A stretch of 5,138 bases of DNA from Spirochaetaceae bacterium (GTDB lineage Bacteria; Spirochaetota; Spirochaetia; Treponematales; Breznakiellaceae), in the NCBI GenBank assembly GCA_031273985.1, contig JAISQV010000139.1, positions 1 to 5,138 of the forward strand, given 5' to 3'. The notes beneath the pieces were generated by a model. It was not told where the DNA came from. It saw only the letters and a list, made by a program, of their open reading frames with translations, and did not search any database. Positions 1 through 5,049 of this stretch are shown piece by piece; the stretch's first letter is position 1, and each line of letters starts with the position of its first letter. A program made the translations under genes and the position numbers.

Positions 1-4
1 GTGG

Positions 5-59
5 CAGCGGGAAGAAATATGGGGGGCACCTCCGGGGGGCCCCATATTTTTCCCGGCTG
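5..59. repeat. Long imperfect hairpin
   Basis: A perfect 10-bp stem pairs AAATATGGGG (15-24) with CCCCATATTT (40-49). It extends outward through a G-T pair, an A-T pair, a one-base bulge at 12, CGGG/CCCG (8-11 with 52-55), a bulge at 56, and CAG/CTG (5-7 with 57-59). The loop (25-39) is itself GC-rich. It could be the terminator of a gene left of the window, since a T-run follows the GC core. However, the T-run is itself paired in the stem, so this is not a textbook intrinsic terminator. Confidence 0.55.
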
Positions 60-95
60 ACAGGACCCCCGGTAATTTTTTAAGGCGTCCTGTCA
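58..95. repeat. 9-bp perfect inverted repeat, 20-base spacer
   Basis: TGACAGGAC (58-66) pairs perfectly with GTCCTGTCA (87-95) around a loop containing a T6 run. The left arm shares bases 58-59 with the outer end of the preceding hairpin, so the two full structures meet end to end and compete slightly at the junction. Function is unknown. An operator for a dimeric regulator, a decayed mobile-element end, or an RNA structure are all possible. Confidence 0.5.
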
Positions 96-175
96 TGTTA
101 AACTTAGAATTCCTGTTCGGCTCCCTTGCCATGTTTTGTTTTTTATGCCACTCTATACCCGGTTCGGCGTCAGGT

Positions 176-309
176 AAAACCAGTTGACCGGGGGGGGAGC
201 GCAAAAGCGTTTTGGCGGAGCCAAAACCTTTGGAGCGTGGGGGGGCCGGGCAGTGGGTAAGGGCTGCGCGGCTTGGGCCTGGTAATCGGCCCCCCTCCTG
301 ACTGGTTTT
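176..309. repeat. Compound inverted-repeat element, possible structured RNA or MITE
   Basis: The outer arms are AAAACCAGT (176-184) and ACTGGTTTT (301-309), an exact 9-bp inverted match. They are followed inward by a 5-base mismatch and then a G8 run (190-197) facing a C6 run (290-295). Inside are two strong hairpins. The first is GTTTTGGC-GGA-GCCAAAAC (209-227), an 8-bp stem with a 3-base loop. The second pairs GGGGGGCCG (240-248) with CGGCCCCCC (287-295), a 9-bp perfect stem. The C6 run can pair with either G-run but not both. The outer stem plus two inner hairpins gives a three-way-junction fold. It could be a small non-autonomous element (no clear target duplication is visible), a structured leader RNA, or an unannotated ncRNA. 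Confidence 0.5.
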
Positions 310-332
310 GTGATGGACGGATCCTTCAAGGT

Positions 333-347
333 GGGTCAGAATGACCC
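333..347. other. Short hairpin just upstream of the tRNA
   Basis: GGGTCA-GAA-TGACCC is a 6-bp perfect stem with a 3-base loop, ending 9 bases before the tRNA 5' end. In a precursor transcript it would sit in the 5' leader that RNase P removes. On DNA it would also be a compact palindromic operator-like site. The sequence alone does not decide between these. Confidence 0.45.
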
Positions 348-356
348 GAAAGACAA

Positions 357-439
357 GCCGGCGTGGTGGAATGGTAGACACGGCAGACTCAAAATCTGCT
401 GTCCGCGAGGATGTAAGAGTTCGAGTCTCTTTGCCGGCA
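357..439 (+). tRNA. tRNA-Leu (anticodon CAA)
   Basis: The full class II cloverleaf can be folded by eye in 83 nt. The acceptor stem is GCCGGCG (357-363) with TGCCGGC (432-438), one G-T pair, and discriminator A439 as expected for leucine. The D stem is GTG/CAC (366-368, 379-381) with the GG pair in the loop. The anticodon stem is GCAGA/TCTGC (383-387, 395-399) with loop CTCAAAA and anticodon CAA at 390-392. The 15-nt variable arm (400-414) has a TCC/GGA stem, and the T stem is AAGAG/CTCTT (415-419, 427-431) around TTCGAGT. It reads UUG, a codon used very sparingly in the following gene. CCA is not encoded: the bases after A439 are CGT. The next gene can start only at base 441. Confidence 0.97.
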
Positions 440-440
440 C

Positions 441-2927
441 GTGCAGGCGAACAAACGGTTTTCGCGGGAGGTGATCCGGTATCTCCGGGGGGAAATCCGG
501 GAGGCCGGAGGTAACGAGGTCTATGCCTTTGGCTGGCTCGATGAGCAGGGGCTGGTAGGGCGGGCGGAAGTCCAGGCCCGGGGTAACGAGGGGGCGGTGC
601 TGGCCCTGCCGGAGCGGCAGGAAGCCTTTGGCGACGCCCCGGATGTGCTGATTCACAATCATCCTTCAGGTTTTCTCGTCCCCAGCGACAACGACCTGGC
701 CATTGCGGGCCGGGCGGCGGAAGCGGGCATAGGTTCCTTCATTATTGATAACGAGGCGGCAGAGCTCTACGCCGTGGTGGAGCCAACCCGCCGGCGCAAG
801 GTCAGGAAGCTCGATGCCGAAGCTATCTCCGCCTCCCTGGAAGAGGGCGGGGCCGTGGCGGCGCGGCTTGAGGCCTTCGAGCTGCGGCCCAGCCAGTTGG
901 GGCTCATGCGGCTGATTATCCGGGGTTTTAACGAGGACGCCCTGGTAGCCGCCGAGGCCGGGACCGGCGTGGGGAAGTCCTTCGCCTACCTGCTCCCCGC
1001 CCTGAACTACGCCCTGGACAATGACGAGCGTATCGTCATCTCCACGGCCACCATCAACCTGCAGCAGCAGCTCTACGACAAGGACATTCCCCTGGTGGCC
1101 GCCGCGCTGGCGGGCCGGGGGGAGATCAAGGCGGTCCTGGTGAAGGGGAGGGGGAACTACCTCTGCCGGCGGCGGCTCCACGACGCCCTGCGGGAGGTTG
1201 AGGCGGGGCTTCTGGAGGACGAGGAATTTCACGCGCTCCGGGCGATCAACGACTGGGCGGAGAGCGGCGCCGCGGGAAGCCGCTCGGACCTTCCCTTCAT
1301 GCCCCCGGAGACAATCTGGTCCCGGGTGTGCAGCGAGTCCGATCTCTGCATGGGTATGCGCTGCCCGGAGCGGGAGCGCTGCTTCTTTCTGGCCCTCCGC
1401 AGGGAATGTTCCGGGGCCCGCATCCTGGTGGTGAATCACCACCTCCTCTTCGCGGACCTTGCCGCCCGGGACCGGGGCGCCGGTTATGACGCCACGGTGG
1501 TGCTGCCCCCCTACAGGCGGGTGGTCATCGACGAGGCCCACACGGTGGAGGACTCCGTCACTTCCTTCCTTTCCGAGTCCTTTTCCCGCCTGAGCCTGGG
1601 CCGCGCCCTGGGCCGGCTTTACCGCGTCCGCCGCAGCCAGCGCCGGGGCCTCCTGCTCCGCCTGGCGGGATTGCTGCCGGCCTCCTTTGGGGCGGAGGCC
1701 CAGGCGGAAGAGGCCGGGGCGGAGATAGAGAAGCTGCGGGCCTTCTCCGGGGAACTTGACGGGGAGGCCCTGGATATATGCCGGGAGGAAGGGGCCTTCC
1801 GCCTGACGCCCGCCCGGGAGGCCCTCTTCGGGGGCCTCGTCTCCCGCCTCGCGGGGCTCCGCCGGCAGCTTTCCTCCCTGGCGGAGCGGATCAGGCTCAT
1901 GGTGGAGGGGGTTTCCCCGGACGGGGAGGAGGACCCCGCCGTGTGGGAGATCAAATCCATTCTGAGGCGCCTCGACGCGGTGATGGGGGTATGTTCCGCC
2001 TTCCTCGAATACCGGGAGCGGGACCGGGAGGTGCTCTGGCTGGAGCGCCATCAGGGGGCCTCCGGGAACTGGGCGGAATTCCACCTGACCCCCATAGACG
2101 TGGCGCCCCGGCTCAAGGAGATACTCTTCGAGCCCAACCGCACGGTGGTCTGCGTGTCCGCCACCCTCACCGTGGGGGGGCGCTTCGATCATTGGGGCGG
2201 CCGTTCGGGCTTCAACCTGGCGCGGGACCGGGAAGCGCTCAGCGGCGTCTACCCCTCGCCCTTTCCCTACGCCTCCTCCGTGCTGCTTGCCGTGCCCTCC
2301 GACGCCCCGCTGCCGGAGGAAGCCCCCTTCCGCTCCTTCGTGGATCAGGCTGTGGGGGCCCTGGCGGGGAGTTCCGGGGGCTCGGCGCTGGTGCTCTTTA
2401 CCTCCTACGAGGCCCTCCGCAGTTCCTGGGCCGCCGCCAGTCCGGGCCTTGAGCGGCAGGGGATACGCTGTCTCAAGCAGGGGGACGATGACCGGGGGCG
2501 GCTCCTCAAAACCTTCCTGGAGGATGAGTCCAGCGTGCTCTTCGCCACCCACTCTTTCTGGGAGGGTGTGGACGCGCCGGGCGACACCCTGCGCCTCGTG
2601 ATCCTCTGCCGCCTGCCCTTCAAGAGTCCCGGCGACCCGGTGTTTGAGGCCCGCTGCGAAGCCCTGGAAAAGCAGGGGGGCAACGCCTTCATGGACCTTT
2701 CCCTGCCGGAGTCGGTGATCAAGTTCAAGCAGGGCTTTGGCCGGCTGATGCGCCGTTCCAGCGATCACGGGGTCGTAGCGGTGCTGGACGGCAGGATTCT
2801 CAAGAAGCGCTACGGCTCCTTCTTTCTCCGCTCCATTCCCGAAACCCGCCGGAGCTTCGCCGAATTCAGCGGGGTCCTCAGGGACACGGAGAATTTTCTG
2901 TTCAGCCGGCGCGGGGCAGCCCCCTAA
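441..2927 (+). CDS. RadC/JAMM-domain and DinG-family Fe-S helicase fusion
   Basis: Predicted ATP-dependent 5'-3' DNA helicase of the DinG/XPD superfamily 2 class, probably acting in repair or on R-loops and branched DNA. Residues ~10-115 form a RadC-like JAMM domain with a complete metal site: E26, then H72-x-H74-x7-S82-x2-D85 within HNHPSG...PSDND. The helicase follows from ~145: Q-motif-like RPSQ (Q152), Walker A GTGVGKS (174-180), cluster cysteines C242, C303, C308 and C314 with DinG spacing, DEAH (364-367), SAT (573-575), and motif VI Q764-xx-GR-xx-R771. C297 and C323 are extra. No exonuclease domain is present. GTG 441 is the first in-frame start after a stop at 414 and lies one base past the tRNA, so it has no Shine-Dalgarno. 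GTG 471 (codon 11) is the alternative. It is presumably co-transcribed with the tRNA. Helicase identity is very sure; the role of the JAMM domain is not known. Confidence 0.93.
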   Translation: MQANKRFSREVIRYLRGEIREAGGNEVYAFGWLDEQGLVGRAEVQARGNEGAVLALPERQEAFGDAPDVLIHNHPSGFLVPSDNDLAIAGRAAEAGIGSFIIDNEAAELYAVVEPTRRRKVRKLDAEAISASLEEGGAVAARLEAFELRPSQLGLMRLIIRGFNEDALVAAEAGTGVGKSFAYLLPALNYALDNDERIVISTATINLQQQLYDKDIPLVAAALAGRGEIKAVLVKGRGNYLCRRRLHDALREVEAGLLEDEEFHALRAINDWAESGAAGSRSDLPFMPPETIWSRVCSESDLCMGMRCPERERCFFLALRRECSGARILVVNHHLLFADLAARDRGAGYDATVVLPPYRRVVIDEAHTVEDSVTSFLSESFSRLSLGRALGRLYRVRRSQRRGLLLRLAGLLPASFGAEAQAEEAGAEIEKLRAFSGELDGEALDICREEGAFRLTPAREALFGGLVSRLAGLRRQLSSLAERIRLMVEGVSPDGEEDPAVWEIKSILRRLDAVMGVCSAFLEYRERDREVLWLERHQGASGNWAEFHLTPIDVAPRLKEILFEPNRTVVCVSATLTVGGRFDHWGGRSGFNLARDREALSGVYPSPFPYASSVLLAVPSDAPLPEEAPFRSFVDQAVGALAGSSGGSALVLFTSYEALRSSWAAASPGLERQGIRCLKQGDDDRGRLLKTFLEDESSVLFATHSFWEGVDAPGDTLRLVILCRLPFKSPGDPVFEARCEALEKQGGNAFMDLSLPESVIKFKQGFGRLMRRSSDHGVVAVLDGRILKKRYGSFFLRSIPETRRSFAEFSGVLRDTENFLFSRRGAAP
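467..477 (+). promoter_or_regulatory. Extended Shine-Dalgarno-like sequence inside the coding region
   Basis: GGAGGTGATCC matches, over 11 bases, the complement of the conserved bacterial 16S rRNA 3' end (AAGGAGGTGATCC). It lies 26 bases downstream of GTG 441 and encodes part of Arg-Glu-Val-Ile-Arg. No ATG, GTG or TTG follows at usable spacing, and GTG 471 lies inside the match. It may be chance coding sequence, or it may hold ribosomes near a start that lacks an upstream site. Confidence 0.35.
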
Positions 2928-2930
2928 GCG

Positions 2931-2959
2931 GCGGGGGGCGGTTCCCGGCGGCCCCCCGC
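2931..2959. terminator. GC-rich hairpin between convergent genes
   Basis: GCGGGGGGC (2931-2939) pairs perfectly with GCCCCCCGC (2951-2959) around an 11-base loop. It fills nearly the whole 33-base gap between the helicase stop (TAA, 2925-2927) and the stop of the minus-strand membrane protein gene (TGA, 2963-2961). The position suits a shared bidirectional terminator or an mRNA 3'-end stabiliser. Neither side has a U-tract, so intrinsic termination would be atypical. Confidence 0.5.
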
Positions 2960-2960
2960 G

Positions 2961-4460
2961 TCAGGCCCCGCTGTCGAAGATCGTCTTTCCCAGCTCCGAG
3001 GCCCCCCGGTCCACCCCGGCCCGGCTCTGTTCCAGGGCCTCTCTCTCCCGCTCCAGGCCCGTGAAGGCGTAGACCGTGTTGCCCGCGTCGTCCAGGGAGA
3101 CCTCCGGCTGGGCATAGGCCCCCGCCTCCTTGATCACCCGGTCCCGGGCCCCCTCCAGATCCCGGGGGCGGCTCTCCGGGACTGAGCCGCCCAGGTCCCC
3201 GGCCTTCACCTCCAGGGGGTTCTGCCAGATCCGGCTGTAGTTCTCCTTGCGGAAATTTTCCAGCTTGATCCCCTCGTTCTCCTTCCTGAGCCTGAAGAAA
3301 CGCAGCGCCGGGACAAGCCAGAAAAGCGCCGAAAAGGCCAGGGGGACCAGTCCCAGCCCCAGGCTAATGGCCCCCAGGGGGTCCCGCAGGAACCGGGACA
3401 GAATCGTGTAGACCAGGGCGTAGAAATAGTTGAAGTTCGTTATCACCGTGTTTGACAGAATATGCCCCGTGTTCAGGGCGGAAAAGAAGAAGTAGCCGCC
3501 GAAGAGAAGATTCACAGCGTTGATCACGCTGAACCAGAGGTTCATCTTCTTCTTGTTGGAGGAAAAAACCCTGAGGCCCTTGAAGGGGCCCGAAAGGCCC
3601 GGAAAGGAACGGTTCCGGGTGTCCGCCCGGCGGAGCAGCTCCTCGAAGCGGTAGATCACCGTCCCCGCCTCCGTGGCTTCGGGGCTCCCGTTGAATTCCG
3701 CGCAGTAGCCCGTGATCCGCCGGTCCGCCTCCTGGAGGGAGAGCCCCGTAAGGGCCGCCAGCTCCGGCGTGGAAAGAATCCCCCCGTGGGCCTGCACGTA
3801 GGCGATCACCGCCTTCCGCTCCTGCTCTTCCCACAGCGCGTTGGGGTCCCCGTCCCCGAAGACAAAGGAAAAGATCGCCTTGTGGAGCGGCCTGCCCCGG
3901 GGCTTCTCCTCCCGGTAGCGCCGGTCCGCGGGCTTGAGCAGCTCCGAATAGAACCAGATGCGGATGATCGTATTGAAGATACCGGAGACCAGAAACATTC
4001 CCCCGTCCCCCCGGCGGCGGTCCCTCCCGGAGGAGGAGCCGCTCGCGGCCACGGAGAGCAGCAGCGCCGCCAGGGCGAGAAGCATGAACAGGGCAAAATA
4101 GCCCACCAGCATCAGCATAATCCAGGCCTTGAAGAGGAAGGACGCAACGATCCGCGCCCCCCGGCCCAGTTCCCGGAAAAACCTCCCCAGGCGGGCCCGG
4201 AAGCCCCGGTACCTGCTCGTGAAGCCCTGGGGAAAGGAATAGAGAATCTCCCCGGACTCCGTCACCTGGAGCCGCCCGGAATACTCGTCCGCCGCCCGGG
4301 GCAGAAGCTCCCGCACCGTTTCCAGAGGCAGGGCGCTGCGGGCCACCGCGTCCGCCACGGTGAGCCCCCCGCTCTGCCGTTTCAGGGCCGTGGTCAGGCG
4401 CCGGTAGTCCCGGTCCTCGTCCCGGGAGCCCCGTTCCCGCTCAGGCGCCGATACTGCCAT
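2961..4460 (-). CDS. Uncharacterised multi-pass membrane protein with repeated winged-helix-like modules
   Basis: 499 residues; I do not recognise a named family. Three similar segments occur. Residues ~18-80 and ~214-275 are helix-rich and end in TESGEILYSF and TEAGTVIYRF; ~436-467 is shorter and ends in DDAGNTVYAF. The helical part plus this G-xx-Y-x-F strand pair suggests a small winged-helix-like module. Hydrophobic segments lie at ~104-138 (one long or two short), ~155-171 (weaker), ~306-328, ~338-357 (borderline) and ~362-388. A basic, glycine/serine-rich stretch (139-152) follows the first. No signal peptide is evident. I start it at ATG 4460 because GGAGGAA sits 7 bases upstream; an in-frame ATG at 4505 would add 15 residues and has a far longer overlap. 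It overlaps the regulator gene by 20 bp, so the two are very likely coupled. It may be a membrane-bound sensor or assembly factor, but function is unknown. Confidence 0.85.
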   Translation of the reverse strand: MAVSAPERERGSRDEDRDYRRLTTALKRQSGGLTVADAVARSALPLETVRELLPRAADEYSGRLQVTESGEILYSFPQGFTSRYRGFRARLGRFFRELGRGARIVASFLFKAWIMLMLVGYFALFMLLALAALLLSVAASGSSSGRDRRRGDGGMFLVSGIFNTIIRIWFYSELLKPADRRYREEKPRGRPLHKAIFSFVFGDGDPNALWEEQERKAVIAYVQAHGGILSTPELAALTGLSLQEADRRITGYCAEFNGSPEATEAGTVIYRFEELLRRADTRNRSFPGLSGPFKGLRVFSSNKKKMNLWFSVINAVNLLFGGYFFFSALNTGHILSNTVITNFNYFYALVYTILSRFLRDPLGAISLGLGLVPLAFSALFWLVPALRFFRLRKENEGIKLENFRKENYSRIWQNPLEVKAGDLGGSVPESRPRDLEGARDRVIKEAGAYAQPEVSLDDAGNTVYAFTGLEREREALEQSRAGVDRGASELGKTIFDSGA

Positions 4461-4926
4461 CGTCCAGTTCCTCCGCTCTCCGGCTTCCCGCAGAACTTCC
4501 CGCAAGGCCGGATATCTTGTTCTTGGCGATAATTTCCGCCAGGGTTACACTGCTAAAATAATCATTGACCAGCCTGGTTACTTCGCTCCACACCGAATGG
4601 GCCAAACAAAAACCCAGCCGGTCGCAGTCCTCGGTCTGCTTGTCGCAGGACACAAAATCCAGGTCCTCCCCGGCGGCCTCAAGAATCTCCCGCACGGTAA
4701 GCTCGTCCAGCGGCCTGGCAAAACAGAAGCCCCCGCCGGGACCCCGCACGGACGTAACGATGCCCGCCTTCCGCAGCTTAAAAAATATTTGCTCCAGAAA
4801 AATCGAAGAAATATTCTCAACTTCCGACAGGGTGCTTACCGGCACCGAAGTCCCGTCCTGCCCCCCCAGCTTTGCCAGGGCCAGCGTAGCCCGGAGCGCG
4901 TACCTGCCGCGAGTGGTTATCTTCAT
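4441..4926 (-). CDS. Rrf2/IscR-type Fe-S cluster transcription regulator
   Basis: 161-residue Rrf2-family repressor or activator, a dimeric cytoplasmic DNA-binding protein. The start MKITTRGRYALR is the classic family N-terminus, so I use ATG 4926; an in-frame TTG at 4962 would add 12 atypical residues and overlap the likely promoter. The winged helix-turn-helix spans ~1-85, with the recognition region ISSIFLEQIF...KLRKAGIV (39-57) and wing SVRGPGGGF (59-67). Cluster ligands are C94, C101 and C107 with H110 (C-x6-C-x5-C-x2-H). IscR has C-x5-C-x5-C-x2-H, so the site is complete with one extra residue in the first gap. C68 in the wing is an additional cysteine. Such proteins sense Fe-S status, NO or redox state and commonly autoregulate. 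No isc or suf gene is in the window. The downstream partner is the overlapping membrane protein gene. Confidence 0.93.
   Translation of the reverse strand: MKITTRGRYALRATLALAKLGGQDGTSVPVSTLSEVENISSIFLEQIFFKLRKAGIVTSVRGPGGGFCFARPLDELTVREILEAAGEDLDFVSCDKQTEDCDRLGFCLAHSVWSEVTRLVNDYFSSVTLAEIIAKNKISGLAGSSAGSRRAEELDDGSIGA
4468..4474 (-). promoter_or_regulatory. Ribosome binding site deciding the membrane protein start
   Basis: On the minus strand GGAGGAA lies 7 bases before ATG 4460 and within the 3' end of the regulator coding sequence. This supports the shorter 499-residue protein over a 514-residue form and points to translational coupling with the regulator. Confidence 0.75.
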
Positions 4927-4941
4927 GAGGACCCCCGCCCC

Positions 4942-4971
4942 ATCATAGTACCCCTGCGCCAAAAGTGTAAG
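4942..4971 (-). promoter_or_regulatory. Candidate sigma-70 promoter of the regulator operon
   Basis: On the minus strand CTTACA (4971-4966, 4 of 6 to TTGACA) is followed after 18 bp by TATGAT (4947-4942, 5 of 6 to TATAAT). The -10 ends 15 bases before ATG 4926, so transcription would start about 8 bases before the start codon. The only ribosome-binding-like element is a G5 run 5 bases before ATG. The very short leader makes this tentative. I see no clear Rrf2-type operator palindrome here. Confidence 0.35.
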
Positions 4972-4977
4972 CCATCG

Positions 4978-5013
4978 GGAAGGGAGGAGTGAGGAATGAG
5001 AAGACAGGAGGGG
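4978..5013 (+). other. Purine-rich tract with GGAGTGAGGAATGAG-like sequence
   Basis: Almost pure A/G on this strand, with near-repeats of GAGTGAG/GAATGAG. It lies between the regulator promoter and the terminal repeat. I recall similar AGGAGTGAGGAATGAG strings in intergenic DNA of unrelated bacteria, which suggests a dispersed repeat fragment, but this cannot be verified here. Confidence 0.35.
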
Positions 5014-5049
5014 GCCGAGCCCATATGCGTTTACTTTGATTCATTTTAA
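4996..5049 (+). CDS. Possible 17-codon small ORF or gene remnant
   Basis: ATG at 4996 is preceded by GGGAGGAG six bases upstream, a strong ribosome-binding-like sequence, and opens a 17-residue frame (MRRQEGAEPICVYFDSF). Its stop codon TAA is supplied by the first three bases of the terminal inverted repeat at 5047. No homology is recognised. The start lies in a purine-rich repeat-like tract, so the apparent ribosome site may be accidental. It could equally be the N-terminus of a gene interrupted by the repeat element. Confidence 0.2.
   Translation: MRRQEGAEPICVYFDSF

Larger units (their letters stand above)
1..356. other. Upstream non-coding region rich in inverted repeats
   Basis: No reading frame here looks like a real gene. 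The stretch is dominated by G-runs, C-runs and self-complementary segments, listed separately (5-59, 58-95, 176-309, 333-347). I looked for a sigma-70-type promoter for the tRNA at 357. The best isolated -10-like hexamer is TAGAAT at 105-110, but it has no acceptable -35 at 16-18 bp, and TTGCCA at 126-131 has no matching -10. The promoter for the tRNA and helicase gene is therefore not identified. It may lie within this region in a form I cannot recognise. Confidence 0.6.

Noticed and set aside
184..212. TTGACC as a -35 element for the tRNA
   Set aside because: No -10-like hexamer lies 16-18 bases downstream; the region is G-run and GCGTTTTG.
357..439. tRNA as an integration (att) site for a mobile element
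   Set aside because: No integrase gene is present and I found no second copy of the tRNA 3' end in the window.
437..444. GCACGTGC palindrome across the tRNA/CDS junction
   Set aside because: Eight bases, mostly fixed by the acceptor stem and the start codon; likely coincidence.
336..662. 108-codon minus-strand frame over the tRNA and helicase start
   Set aside because: It runs antisense through a functional tRNA and the JAMM domain, with no family resemblance.
666..2768. 700-codon open frame antisense to the helicase gene
   Set aside because: Long antisense frames are expected opposite GC-rich genes. Its translation is rich in Gly, Pro, Arg and His with no recognisable domain, while the plus strand shows every helicase motif.
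4461..4505. Upstream start of the membrane protein at ATG 4505
   Set aside because: It would lengthen the overlap with the regulator to 65 bp, whereas ATG 4460 has GGAGGAA at 7-base spacing.
3462..4532. 356-codon plus-strand frame opposite the membrane protein
   Set aside because: Composition is low-complexity and Pro/Gly/Arg-rich, it has no motif, and it overlaps two well-supported minus-strand genes.
4565..4992. Two plus-strand frames opposite the regulator gene
   Set aside because: They are shadows of a strongly recognised Rrf2 gene, with no domain features.
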